This document shows, in pieces, positions 46,002 to 58,659 of a stretch of DNA of 64,000 bases. Made by a program: the position numbers and the translations under genes. The notes beneath the pieces were generated by a model. That model had not been told where the DNA came from. It was given only the letters and a program-made list of their open reading frames with translations, and did no database searches. Origin of the DNA: Alligator mississippiensis (Eukaryota > Chordata > Crocodylia > Alligatoridae); NCBI RefSeq assembly GCF_030867095.1, contig NC_081828.1, forward strand, positions 51,623,434 through 51,687,433, written 5' to 3'. Position 1 is the first letter of the stretch. Each line of letters begins with the position of its first letter.

Positions 46002-47840
46002 TTTTAGGATAAATGCTGTATTTTTCTGCAGTTTATATACCCACCATTTCACAGCTGTTGAACTCTGTCTTATTGCTTAGATGTTGACAGTTGGATTTAT
46101 AATTGAATGCCTGAATAACCCTATTCCATGTTCAACAGGTGGAGACTATCTTCCCAAAATTCCTAGGAGGCATGTTAGTCGAAGGAGGAGCAGGGAGAGA
46201 AATCCACTGGGTTGTCTTTCAGGCATAATAGCCAGCTGCCTTCTAATTTTAGAAGGGGTGTGCAAGAGTATTATGGACTGGAAAACTTTCCACAGCCTAT
46301 CTGTGAAAGCTGTGATAATCTACTCTGTGTAAAATGAGATCGTGCTGCTTTACATTTAGCCCTCTTTCCCTGCCACTGCTTTTTAGTGCTTGGACTGAGT
46401 GTCTACAATTATTCAGTAACGCTACACAGTTTTCCTACCAGTTTGTCTAAGCCTTATTGGAACTTCAGTCCACTTGTTCCTTTCTCTGCCAGACATGGCT
46501 ATTTTCAGGTAAAGGGTTTACTTTATTTCTAAAAGGCTAAGATTTAAAGGCAAAATTCACTGGAAAGAGCACTTAGTTTGAGATTGTACAAAAATGTCCT
46601 TGATTTTCCAACAAAATTTTACTGTTTCATTGTATTTTCCTTCGGTGTTAAATCCAACTGTGGAAACATGTTCTTTGATCACTTGTTTAAGATTCCATAC
46701 AGAAGAGTTTTTGTAGTTAAGTTCCACTGTGAGACAGAGAACTTATGACACATTCAGAATAGGTGGAATAATGTGAAGAAAAGTTTAGAGTTTAGGAAAA
46801 GTCTTGCTTTTAACTTCTTTACATTGACTGAACATAAAGGAGACAATGATTTTCATATCTGAAAATTCTGATACACTCAGTGTGTGGGAATGAAGGGAGG
46901 AGTGAGAAGCTAGATTTACCTTTGATAAGCAAAATGAAAGGAGCAATGTTTAAAAAAAATTATAGAAGTAATGAGCAAGTGAAATAGGCTGCCAGTCCCA
47001 TAGTATATTACAGTAAGTGCTGAGTAGCTGTAGCATGTACTAATTAAGGTGTGTGAGTCCATGACTAAGACTCCTCATGACTGTGGTAATACTACTACAA
47101 GTACTGGGACTACTATTACTATGATTAGTTTCTTGTTTGGGGATTGTTGGCTTCCTTTCATAGAAAGCAGGAGGGAACTATTCACAGCTTTTGCTGTTGA
47201 CAATGCATTTGCTTGTTTGGTTGTTTTTTTAGCCTCCTCCCACTAGAAATACATATTTTTAATTTAAAAAATAACTGACCTCCATCTTAAAATGTTCCAT
47301 GCATGGAATGGCCTATCCTGTGCACAGAGATAGATGAGAGCCCTCTGAAAAATATAGTTTACAATTACATATTGCATTATACATACTGCAACATAATACT
47401 TAAAAGGAGCCAAAATAAAGTTGGATGGGCAGACTCTAATTCTGATTTTTTTTAAGTTTCAAGTGCTTGGCTTTGCAATCTTAAGCATATTATATTGCAT
47501 TTAATGTTGTAGGCAGGGGTGGTTAACATTTTCCATTATAAGAATCTGTGTGAGGTGCTTTTAACTTCGTCCAATCTCAACTATTTGCATCAGGATAACT
47601 CTTAGGCCAGACACCTGTCTTGTAAAAAATGTTATTTGTAAAATTTCCACCAAAATGTGTCAACTATGTATGAGTGTGCATGCTTAGGGAAAAGTTTTTG
47701 CCTGTCTGTAGGGTGGGTGGAGGAAGACTAGTTAAATTATAAATGTAAACACACACATGCACACACACACACTCTGACTCTTTTGGGAGAGAAACTCTAC
47801 TTGTCCCCTTCCACCTCAAAAAAAAAATAAAAAAAACTGT
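46002..47840. other. Intergenic sequence
   Basis: Nothing recognised except a short (CA)n tract at about 47746-47773. Confidence 0.45.
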
Positions 47841-49205
47841 AGGGAGCAAACTAGGCAAGCCAAGGCTGCAACCAACTCAAACTGGCTGCACAAATCAAGG
47901 ATAATAAAAAGTCCTTCTTCAGATATGTAGGAAGTCAGAAATAAAACAAGGGCAACATTGGACCCCTGCTAAACCAATTGGGGTAGCTGACAACCAACAC
48001 CCAGAAAAAAGTCAATCTGCTTACTGATTACTTTGAGTTGGTTTTTCACCAGCCCAAAGGGACCACCCTGCCTAACATGATGTGGGATGACCAGGGTGAG
48101 GGAATATATGCCCACCATTGGCGAGGGAGCACCCCAAGAAGCTGAACACCCACAAATCATCTGGTCTGGATAGACTGCACCCAAGAGGGCTAAAGGAACT
48201 GGCAGACTTCATAGCACAGCCACTGGCAAGGATATTTGAGAACTCGTGGTGCTCAGGTAAAGTACCTGAAGATTGGAAGAGGGCCAATGTGGTGCCTATT
48301 TTCAAGAAAGGGAAGAAAGAAGATGCTGGAAACTACAGGCCAATCAGTTTGATCCCAATCCCTGGAAAGATCTTGGAAAAAATTATCAAAGAAACCATTC
48401 TTGACAGGCTAAGAGAAGGCAACATTCTGAGTGATAACCAGCACAGGTTTGCTGCGGGTAGGTCTTGCCTGACCAATCTCATTTCCTTTTATGACCAGGT
48501 GATGCATCACCTAGACAAAAGGGAAGAGGTCGTTATCATATATTTGGACTTTAAAAAAGCCTTTAACCAGGTGTCCCATGATGTCCTCATAGAAAAATTG
48601 GGCAACTGCAGCCTCGACTACACTACAGTCTGATGGCTGGGATCCAAAGTCTGACCCAGAGAGTGCTGGTTGATGGAACCGAATCAACATGGCACTCAGT
48701 GACCAGTGGTGTCCCCCAAGGCTTCGTTCTCGGACCTATGCTCTTTAGTGTCTTCATAAAGAATCTGGACACTGGTGTCAAAAGCAAACTAGCCAAGTTT
48801 GCTAACAACACCAAACTTTGGGGAAGAATCTCCACACTTGAGGATAGGCTGGTGATCCAGGCCAACCTCAATAGGCTTCAAGGTGGGCAGATGAAAACCT
48901 GACGGCATTCAATATGGAGAAATGCAAGGTGCTCCGCCTTGGTGGCGGGGGAGGGAACGCATATCACACTTATAGCCCCAGCAATGCTACACTCACTAAC
49001 ACCATGACCAAAAGAGACTTGGGGGTCATGATTGACCACAAAATGAACATGAGCCACCAATGCAATACCGCAACCGGCTAAGCAAACAAAACTCTGGCTT
49101 GCATCTGGGATCCTTTGACCCTAACTGATTTCCTGCCCTTTGGGCAGGGGTGTGGACCCGATGATTTTACGAGGTCCCTTCCAGCCCTAATGTCTATGAA
49201 ATGTA
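47841..49205 (+). mobile_element. CR1 LINE, 5'-truncated (copy B) with reverse transcriptase remnant
   Basis: A frame at 48118-48633 encodes the RT palm: PEDWKRANVVPIFKKG, NYRPISLIPIPGKILEKIIK, FAAGRSCLTNLISFYDQV and YLDFKKAFNQVSHDVL. A second frame from 48633 includes GVPQGFVLGPMLFSVFI. The catalytic FADD box reads FANN here. After the RT there is an internal deletion (about 49105) joining directly to the 3' UTR, which ends GAGGTCCCTTCCAGCCCTAA. Truncated at the 5' side; inactive. Confidence 0.9.
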
Positions 49206-49339
49206 TTTATAAATAGCATTTTTTTAAGTGTAGTATAGTGGGTAGAGACAGGAAAGAGGTGCACAGGTAATCATACAAGGTGCATAAATTTTATTACAAA
49301 ATTTCTCAAACCTGTTTCTCTTCATTAATAATAAAACTT

Positions 49340-52115
49340 CAGTAAGTAAAACAGGTAGTAAAACAAAGACTGTGGCGCTGGTGTAATTGGGAAGGCTTTG
49401 GCTTCCATGACCACAGCCTGCTCTTTGGTGAGAGAGGCAGTGAGCTGTTGGGAAGGAATGGCTTCCACCTCTCTCCATTGGGGAGGAGGCTCTTCTCAGC
49501 CAGACTGGCTGACCTGCTCCACCGGGCTTTAAACTGAGCCCACTGGGGGATGGGGTGACTACTGCCACTGGTGGCCCACTCAGCAACCCTTGCAAAGCCA
49601 GCAGGCCAAGGCACTTAAGGAAGTCTACCCCTGCCCCAGCCCTGGAATGAGCTTTGGGCAAGGCAGGGGCCCCAAAAGGGACACTTGCCTGCCTGTACCA
49701 TAATGCCAGGAGCTTGGGGAATAAACAGGAGGAACTTGTCCTTCTGCTTAACACAAATAATTACAATGTCATAGGGATAACGGAGACCTGGTGGGACTCT
49801 ACCCAGCACTGGACCACAGGTATAGATGGCTATACCCTGTACAGGAGAGATCGTGTAGACAAAAGGAGTGAGGGTGTAGCTCTCTATGTAAAGGAAAGCT
49901 ATGCATCCCTGTAAGCTGACATTGGTGCCCAGGGTGGACAACTGGAGACCCTCTGGGTTAAAATCTGTAGGGGACATGGAACAGGGGACACAATGGTGGG
50001 AGTCTATTACAGACCTCCTACCCAGGATCAAGAGCTTGACCAGGAGTTCACCAGGGAATTGGCTGAGGCCGCACGCTCCCGATGCATGGTTGTCATGGGA
50101 GACTTCAACTACCCTGACATCTCGTGGGAAGAGCACTCAGCCAAATCTGAGCGGTCGCAAAGCTTTCTCTCATGCGTGGATGAGCTCTATCTGACTCAAG
50201 AAGTCTACGGGTTGACGAGAGGCAAAACACTGCTCGACCCGGTACTGGCAACAGGAGACAACCTAATCAGCGACCTAACGATCGAAGGGAAGCTGGGTGA
50301 CTGTGACCACGAGCTGATCACCTTCACCATCCAATGTAAAGCTGGTAAGTCAGTCAGCAATACAGAAGTCCTCGACTTCAGGAAAGCTGACTTTGACAAA
50401 CTCAAGAGACTTGTCAGAGAGGCCCTAAGGGACCATGACCCAAAGGGGAGGGGAGTTCAGGAAGAGTGGCTGCTCCTCAAGGGAGCAAACCTGGAGGCAC
50501 AAGCAAAGTCTAATCCATCTCAGAGGAAAGGCAGCAAAAGGGCACAGCAGCCCCCTTGGCTCTCCAGGGAACTAGCGGACCTCCTGTGTCTAAAAAGAAA
50601 GACCTACAAAGGATGGAGGATGGGATCCACCTCCAAGGAGGAATATTTTGCACTGGTCTGGACCTGCAGGGAGCGAAACAGGAAAGCCAAGGCTGTGACA
50701 AAACTCCAACTAGCTACAAGTATCAAGGACAATAAAAAGTCCTTTTTTTAGATATGTGGGGAGCCAGAGGAAAAGCAAGGGCAACATTGGACCCCTGCTA
50801 AACCAGATGGAACAACTGACGCCCAGGAAAAAGCCAACTTACCAAATGGGTACTTTGAATCGGTTTTTCACCAGTCCCAAGGGACGCCCCTGCCCACTGT
50901 GGGATGGGAATGCCTGGGTGAGGGTGATTCCTTACTTTCCATCAATGCTGACCTTGAGAGGCTGGACACCTTCAAGTCAGCTGGCCCTGGCAGTTTACAC
51001 CCCAGGGTACTCAAGGAGCTGGCAAGCATCATAGCTCAGCCCCTGGCACAGATCTTCAAGAACTCCTGGTGCTCTGGTGAAGTGCCCGAAGATTGGAAGA
51101 AGGCCAATGTAGTGCCTATCTTTAAGAAAGGGAGGAAAGTGGATCCGGCAAACTACAGGCCCATCAGCCTGACCTGTATCCCGGGGAAGGTCTTAGAAAA
51201 GATTATCAAAGAGGCCATTCTTAACAGACTGGCCAATGGCAGTATCCTGAGGGATAGCCAGCGTGGGTTTGTTGCGGGTAGGTCTTGCTTGACCAATCTT
51301 ATTTCCTTTTACGACCAGGTGACCTATCACCTGGATAAGGGAGAAGAGATTGGTGTCGTATATCTTGACTCAAAAAAGCCTTCAATCTGGTATCCCATGA
51401 TCACCTCTTAGCAAAACTGGCCAACTGTGGCCTCGGCTTCACCACGATCTGCTGGCTGGGGAATTGGCTCCGTGGTCGGACCCAGAGGGTGCTGGTTGAT
51501 GGAAGTCAATCATCGTGGTGCCTTGTGAGCAGTGGGGTCCCCAAGGCTCTGCCCTTGGACCAACACTATTCAACATCTTCATTAACGTAGACATTGGTGT
51601 CAGAAGTGGACTGGCCAAGTTCGCTGATGACACCAAACTTTGGGGTAAAGCATCCACACCTGAGGACAGGAGGGTGATCTAGGCTGACCTTGACAGGGTC
51701 AGGAAATGGGTGGACGAGAACCTGATGGTTTAACACTAAAATACGCAAGGTTCTCCACCTCAGGAAGAAAAACCTGCAGCATGCTCATACGCTTGGCAAT
51801 GCTACGCTGGCTAGTACTACGGATGAAAGGGACTTGGGGGTCATGACTAACCACAAGTGAACAAAAGCCGTCAATGTGACGCTGCGACTAGTAAAGCGAG
51901 CAAAACGCTGGCTTGCATCCATAGATGCTTCTTGAGCAAATCCCAGGACATCATTCTCCCATTGAACTTGGCTTTGGTGAGGCTGCAGCTGGAGTACTGC
52001 ATCCACTTTTGGGCTCCACAATTCAAAAAGGATGTGAAGATTGAAAGAGTCCAGAGGAGAGACATGCACATGATCAAAGGTGAGGAAAACAGACCTTACG
52101 ATGAGAGGCTGTCCT
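49340..52115 (+). mobile_element. CR1 LINE (copy C), 5' region, endonuclease and reverse transcriptase present, 3' end missing
   Basis: The APE endonuclease runs through ARSLGNKQEELVLLLN, GITETWW (catalytic Glu), RCMVVMGDFNYPDISW (catalytic Asp/Asn) and GDCDHELITF (His) at 49654-50345. RT follows with VPEDWKKANVVPIFKKG, NYRPISL, VAGRSCLTNLISFYDQV and, near 51622-51640, FADDTKLW with an intact Asp pair. Several frameshifts interrupt it (for example near 49910, 50751 and 51370). The copy stops at about 52115 in the C-terminal ORF2 region without the 3' UTR, right against the CEP350 CpG island. Confidence 0.9.
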
Positions 52116-52199
52116 GATGTGCAAGGTACTGACAGCTCTTATACAGCAGGCTGCCCTAAGCCCCAGCTTCCGAGCTCAGCCTGGCCACAGGGCCGGCCT

Positions 52200-52690
52200 C
52201 AACCCACTCAGCATCTCTTTCCCCCGCAGCCCTCGCCAACAAAGCGAGGCGCAGGCCACGCTGCCACACCCAACATGGCCGACCCCGCGGGTGCAGCAGT
52301 GCCGCCATGTTGGGAAGGTCGCGGCAGTTCTCGCGAGGCTTCGCCGCCGCTCCCGCCGTGCCCCGCGCAGCTGCCGCCGCCGCCGCCGCTGCTGCTCCGT
52401 GTCAGTTGTTGGCCGGTAATGGCGGCGGGCGGGTGCCGCTGAGGGACTGCAGGTCCGGTTGGGCCCAGCGTGCGACTCCGGCCGCCGGCTGCGACGGGCT
52501 CCCGAGCCCTGCGGGATGCGCTGGGAGTTGCCGCCGCGGCTGGAGGCGGCGGCGGCCACCAGGTGAGGAGCCGGCGGGCTGGGCCGGGGACGGGGACGGG
52601 GCGGGACGAGCTGGGGCCAGTTCCGGGACGCGGCCCTGTCCTCCCCCGCCGGCCGGGCCGCGGGCGCTCGTGAGCTGACGGTCCCGTTTC
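52200..52690. promoter_or_regulatory. CEP350: CpG island, presumed CEP350 promoter
   Basis: Dense CpG sequence with YY1-like CCGCCATGTTGG (52301-52312), GGGCGGGACG and repeated CCGCCG runs. It begins abruptly at the end of CR1 copy C. Assignment to CEP350 is from conserved gene order (TOR1AIP1 is followed by CEP350 on the same strand in amniotes), not from coding sequence. Confidence 0.7.
52390..52562 (+). other. CEP350: Presumed CEP350 non-coding exon 1
   Basis: A good donor GCCACCAG|GTGAGG at 52563 ends a GC-rich segment. Within it an ATG in good context (GGTAATGGC, 52418) opens a 7-codon upstream frame, MAAGGCR, closed by TGA. A second ATG at 52516 is open to the donor (MRWELPPRLEAAAAT), which could be a short coding start in another isoform. 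The 5' limit is a guess. Confidence 0.5.
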
Positions 52691-55600
52691 TCTTTTATTT
52701 TCTTCAAGTAAAAAGCAGGAAAAAATTCTAGTCCCAGCCTCGTCTTGCCCATCTTGTTTAAACGCAGCACCTGCTCCGGCCCACGGTCCTCCTTCAAGTT
52801 TCCCTTTAAAAGAAATCAAAACAAATCTGGACTGCTTTGCCCCGAGGAGGGTTGCAGGCACGGTCATCACCTGCCTACTGCAGCTGCCTGAGGTCCTTGC
52901 TTTTGCTGCGTGTTGTGCTGGCGTGACCAGGGCCGTGTGGGTTTGGGTGCCCGTGTCTGGTGCAGGGCATGAGTGGTATTACCAGCTGGCTCGGCTGGGC
53001 AGCCTCTGTGGTGTCAGTGTGCAGAGGGGAGCAGGGCTGGTACAGATCCAGGGATGTTGCATATTCATGCGAGAAGGCAAATGCCACAGGTCCAACGGGA
53101 ATGCAGGGTTCTTGGACGAAGAGTAATGCCTCCTGTCGGCAAGCTCTGCAGGGCCTGGGAGCGCGGGATCATTAACGCAGGTGTTGTGAACTTGTCAGAT
53201 CTACAGCTGGACCAGATCCGTTTTGTCTTTTGTTTCTCTTGTGCTCTTTGCCACCCAACATCTTTGAAAGTTGGCTAAAATCTGCTCTGAGGAAAAGTGA
53301 AGGGCAGTTTGGGTTAGGTTGGACACCTCAGAATTTACCTGGACTCTTGCGTTTGTAAAGCAGGCTCCATCGGTCATTCTGTCAAATTGTGCTGCTGTGT
53401 GGACCTGCTCAGAGCAACAGTTGGTTGGTTGCAACAGTTTCATTAGACACTGCAGATAAGGGCGTAATCACACTAGCATTGCAAACTGTTGAGGGCTTCA
53501 GTTTCCAAGGGAGACGCTATGGAAAACATGGACAGTGTTCTTTGGCTACAGATACTCTACGGACCTACTCCAGGAGCTCAGTGGTATAAAGAGGTGAGAT
53601 CGTTAATGTTTCAGCTGTGTTGGCTGAAGCCCCTGATGTAGATGCCAGTTTTACTTGCAGAGCTATGCTTTTACCAGTATAGCTTTTTTTTTTCTTCTCA
53701 CTTGTAAATGATGGCTTTACTATACTGATACGTAGTCCAGTTTTGTCAGTATATAACTTCCCCTGAACCAGAAACATTACTGACGTACTGAACCTAGTAT
53801 AGAAATGTTGCTGTGTTTACAGGGCATATAGTTAGACAGAAACTAACAATATTCTGCAAATCGTGCTTTGTACTGGTGTACTGAAATCACCTCTCCACAA
53901 GAAAATCAAAGCTAAACTGGTAAAACCATAACTGGTCATCACTATGTCTATACTAAGTGTTTCTGCTAGCACAGCTGCATTTGTCAGATCACAGATCTTC
54001 CTGCTCCTCAAAGACCTAACTATGCTGGCAGAAATGTATGGGATAGACATGCCAAAAAAACCCAATGAATAAAGTTACCCACATGAATAGTCCTGTTGAC
54101 TTCAGTAGAACTGTTCTGGGCCTGAATGGAGCACTATCTAGGTACCTGCCTAACTTAAGTAAAATTGAAATCAATATGTATAATCTCATGCTTGTTCTCA
54201 ATCTTAAAATTAGACCTTCTCTGCACTTAAGTTTCATGCTGGTTTAATTAGAGGGTCACTTTTTTACTACAGTATCTTTGCCAATATAAGCCCTAGGGTA
54301 GCTGCAGTTACAGTGGTGGAGCGTATTCCATTCAAATATGCATAAACTATAGTGATAAAATCATGTATATATTGATATGACAGTGACTGCATTAGGAGGG
54401 TTTTGACATTTAACTGTGTTATAATTATACTGACAGAATGCTCTGGACATAGGTCAGATTTTCAGGCATCTGCTGAAGTACTTTGAATCGGAGTCTGTGA
54501 GAGCAGAGTTGTGGGGCCACATAACTGTTTGCAAGTTATGCAGGTGTTGTTTGTTTGACATGCAAATAATTTTGGTCTAGAGTGACTTCAGTAGGACTTT
54601 GTAGGTAACCGTCAATCCTTCTGAATCATGGTATATGTGTGAGAAGTCACCTGGACCTTTGATACATGAGCCTAGGTAGAAGTACAGAGGCGTGGAGGCT
54701 GCCCAGACCTTTCATTCCTCCTTTAGACCTTTGAGACAGAATTCAAAAGCCAAACTAAGACCAGACATTCAATGTCTTGGTAGCTGTAGTTATGTGCCTG
54801 TCTGGAAATCGAACCCAGGTCTCCTGCATGGTAGACATGGATATTACTCACAGGCATAAGTATACAAGAGCAGTTTGGTGAAAAGAATTGTGTGAAAGAT
54901 TAATTAAAAAAACAAAAAGCAAAAACAAGTTAAGTAACTGACTATACCAGGTCAAATGAAACTGATTGATACAACACAATATCCCAGCTACCTTAAAGGA
55001 TCTCTGTAAACAGACAAATTACAGCCCCAGCAGGGGACAGGGACTTCTCATACTGTAAATGTCCATGTGTTCACTGCAACCCTCAGTGAAATGGGTCTAA
55101 GCCGCCACAGATTACCTTTAACTTACAGTGAGGAAAATGCAGGCAAACAGACAGTTATAGTGGAGCAGCTGACACCTGGTAAATCCCTTCTTCCTTTTAA
55201 CTTCTTGTAATACACTTGAGTCTGAGATGAAGCTCTCTGACTTCAGTAAGGCTAGAATTACCCCCTAAAGTGGTATCATCTGCAAAAGTGAACACATTGA
55301 AAAAAAAGTATTTTTATTTTCCCCTAGTTTTTTTCAGTTGTGGACATATATTAGCAAAACTTAAATATGTCAGGGAGAAATGTGCTTTTTTTTTCTTACA
55401 TTGACAATCGTGTATTGCTCTAGCTAGGTGATATTTTTTCCTCATGAACTGGTGTGAGCAAAGAATGTAACTGTGTTTCTTCAGTGTATTCCCACGCTTG
55501 TGATACTGGCACATGCTCTGCAAATATTTGGAACCTCATTTATAGCTGTGTTTGTTGGAAGCTACAGCTACATAGCACTAAATGTTCAAGACCTAAGTTA

Positions 55601-55995
55601 GTGGTGATTCAGTCTGAACTTTTTTCAGTTCCTATCACGTTGTCATAAATCACAGACATAGGAATATATCTGAATTTGACCCAGTCAAATGTTTCTCTTT
55701 TATGCAGTGTGGTAGGTAGTTTTTAGATATTTTAGTTGGTGTGTGTGATACTTAGTCATTCTTGTTCCAATCTACCTATGGCAGAGTTAAGAACAGGCTT
55801 TAAGATGAGTATCTCTTTTTCCCTGGAATTTTTTTTCCTGATTGCTTACTTACTATGATCTGTCTTCTGAAGGGAATTTCATCCTGTCTGTCTCTCTTTG
55901 GAGAAGAGTAATAATAATAATAAAGGAATTGATTGGCATTTGGAAACACCTCTAAACAGTTCTGTTCAGTCAACCTGGTTTGCATTAGCCACTCA
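52563..55995. other. Presumed CEP350 intron 1, proximal part
   Basis: No coding exon or defined mobile element was recognised. The first 600 bp remain moderately GC-rich; the rest is AT-rich. Confidence 0.5.
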
Positions 55996-56453
55996 GGCTG
56001 TGTCCCCATGAGTGGGAACATATGGTTTAAGGTGCCTCAAAGCCTTTTGAGGTGCCACAAAACATGCAACGCTCGTTATTCTGTTTGCCGCACTGCATAC
56101 TTGCAGCATGGTGGCAAAATTACATACCAGGAAATCCCGGTATCTAAGAAACCCACAGCAGAAAAATGTGCAGTGGTGCATGTGGCTGCAGTGTGTGCCT
56201 CGTGAAACTGGAGCCTGATCAGCTAGAGCTACACTCTGGCTGTTGGCCTGGCTTCATGCCTCTGGATCATTGTTGATGCAGCCCTGGGTGCTGGCCCAGG
56301 TGCTGGTCCCAGCCTCCCCTACTCCACCTGAGACTGTGTTGTGCATCAGAGTATGCATGCAGAGGTGTGCCCGGGGACAGCTAGCAGCACAACTGTGTAC
56401 TACTGTTATTTCCCCCTGGGGGAGCACACATTTCTAGTTGTGGGAATGCATCC
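55996..56453. mobile_element. 458-bp TIR element (Harbinger-like)
   Basis: Left end GGCTGTGTCCCCATGAGTGG, inverted right end GGATGCATTCCCACAACTAG, flanked on both sides by TCA as at 3649-3944. No coding capacity. Confidence 0.55.
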
Positions 56454-57299
56454 TCAGATTTTTTTTATTAATATAGTTCATGTTCCAGGTCAAATCAGCT
56501 AGATCCATTCCAAATCATATCGATTGCGTAGAGCTCAATTATTCCAAAAACCAATATCAACTGAGCAGGCAGAACTTAATCGTTCTAAACACCATGTATG
56601 TTGCTACCACTGGCAAGCATCCTCCATCCCAGCCTCTCACGCTTGGGACTTCAGATACTCCCGAATCCATTGACAGGCATCCTACATGCAGGCCCAAGCT
56701 TAGAGGTCTTGGGATTTGGATGCCCCCAGATACTACAGACAAGCATCCTCTATCCCAGACTCTTTAGTCTGGGGCTTCAGATACTTCTTTGCCCACATGA
56801 TCTTAGCCCACATGAAGCTGAGGGTCATGCCCTCTAATGCTACTGTTGTGAGAGCATTGTAAGCACCTGAATGAATGGATAGTATCCTTTCAGTTTCAGA
56901 GCAGCGTTTCTTTGTGCACTTTGCACAAAGTGCATGTGATAATGTTTTGTAAAAGAAAATGCAGTATGAAAGTGAAACATGAACAGAAACTTTTTGACAA
57001 AGCAGATTAAGAATGTACTCCAACAAATGATTAAAATGGAAAATGACAGCTTGCCAAAGGTGAATTCAGTAACTTTGCATATTATTCAAATTGAAGGGGA
57101 AAAGTTATTTAGAGTTAAATTTGTTCCCTTCTAAACTTGCATATAGTTTTCTGTCTGGTTATCTAAGGGAGAAAGTGCATTAAGGGAGAAAGTGTTTTGT
57201 GGGATAATCTATAAATGAAGTAAATATGTTAATATTAAAACACAAGGTATACATATTATTATGTTTAAGTTCTTTGCCTATTTTAACAATGAATGATGT
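56454..57299. other. Presumed CEP350 intron 1
   Basis: At 56605-56765 three imperfect units of about 60 bp share CAAGCATCC(T)CCATCCCAGnCTCT and GGGxCTTCAGATACTnC words, an old local tandem array. Nothing else seen. Confidence 0.45.
56605..56790. repeat. Imperfect tandem array, about 60-bp unit
   Basis: The unit words GCATCCTCCATCCCAGCCTC, GCATCCTACATGCAGGCCCA and GCATCCTCTATCCCAGACTC recur at about 56619, 56678 and 56738, each followed by a GGGxCTTCAGATAC- or GATTTGGAT-like phrase. About three copies. Confidence 0.6.
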
Positions 57300-58114
57300 T
57301 AACAGCCTGGAGCCTGTGTGTCCTGAGGCTCCTTTCTGCTACCAGTGCCCACAGCAGCTGAGTGCACAGCTCTGGCCTACCCTGCACCTACTCTAGACTT
57401 GACCCAACTGGACTGTACCAGCTCCAGACCAGCTGGGACCCACATGCATAGCCCCGACCCTGGCCCACCCTGTGCTTGCTCTGGACTGGCTTGTCCATGA
57501 TGAACAGCGGCAGCAGTGGTGGCAGCTGGGCAGAAGCTGCTGCTGGGCGAGGGGGAAAAGCAGCCACTCTCCCTCAAAGCTGCTGGGACCTTCTTGCTGC
57601 AGCCACACAGGGCCTGCACCCAGGCTGCCCTGTGGCTCCTTTCCACTGCCACCACTTCCCCAGTAGGCAACCCGAAGGTAGTGCTGGTGGCGGCGGATAG
57701 GAGTCACAGGGCAGCTTTTCCTCTGTGCTCAGCAGCAGCTTCTGCCCAGCCACTGCTGCCACTCATCATGGGCAGGCAAGTCCGGAGCTGGCACGGGGCA
57801 CTCTGGGGCCAGGGCTGTGTGCAGTGGTCCACAGCTGGTCCGCTCTGGTTTGGGCAGGACTGGAATGTGCACAGGACAGGCTGGGCCAGGGCCAGAGCTG
57901 TGTGCACAGGTCCCTGCCAGTCCCCATGGGGCCTGGCCTGGGACCGGAGTCCAGCTGTGGAGCTGCCCCAGTCCCGCTGCATGCCTGGGGGTGGTGGGAT
58001 GCATCCTGGTCCAAATGGTGCCTGGACCAAGTGGGACAGAGGGACCTGCTGTAGCTTGGACAAAGTCCCTCCATGGGCCGGATCCAGCCCACAGGCTGTA
58101 TTTTGCCTGCCTCC
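57300..58114 (-). mobile_element. hAT-related insert with a large GC-rich hairpin
   Basis: The right edge, read inverted, is GAGGCAGGCAAAATACAG then CCTGTGGGCTGGATCCGGCC, the CAGGGGTGGGCAAAATACGGCC type end. The interior is GC-rich and forms a nested inverted repeat: 57479-57565 with 57710-57787 outside, and 57624-57659 with 57677-57715 inside. The left end was not found. Frames of up to 200 codons here are compositional. Confidence 0.6.
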
Positions 58115-58659
58115 GATATAAGGCGTACTTGCATCAATTAATGATAACATCAACAATTTTTTATTATAACATCATTATATAAAATTGCTGTTACTGGTAT
58201 TTTATTATGAAGCATAAAATTGGAACATGGTTGCCATATATATGAAGTGATTATCAAGGTGAACATGTTTTTATTGTTTCAGAAAAGGGTTTGGAAATGT
58301 TCATAGACTAAAGACCATGTATGCATGACAATATGTAACCTCCAGATTTTTTAGTCCTTCCAATTTATGCAAGACTATGCCTATCTTAATGTGTGTAGAA
58401 TTTCTATTTAAATTGAGAGAGAAGAAAGATATACTTGGTACACCTAGCTGCACTGAGAAGCATTTTTGGATACAGATGTTAAGCCTTAAAGAAAGAAAGA
58501 GCTATGTTGATAATGGTTTAATTAGTTCTAGTAAAAGTGTCTGAATCTGTTTAAATTCTTTTTGTTGATGCTTTAATAGATCAAAAGCTTTGTACAGCAT
58601 ACCTTGATTTGTATTACATAACTGCTACTATCTAAGTTTCCTGTATTACATTTTTTTTT

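Noticed and set aside
52208-52870. 220-codon minus-strand frame over the second CpG island
   Set aside because: Compositional artefact of GC-rich DNA; no domain and no matching splice structure.
57516-58121. 201-codon plus-strand frame
   Set aside because: Lies in the GC-rich hairpin of a hAT-related insert and has mirrored frames on the other strand.
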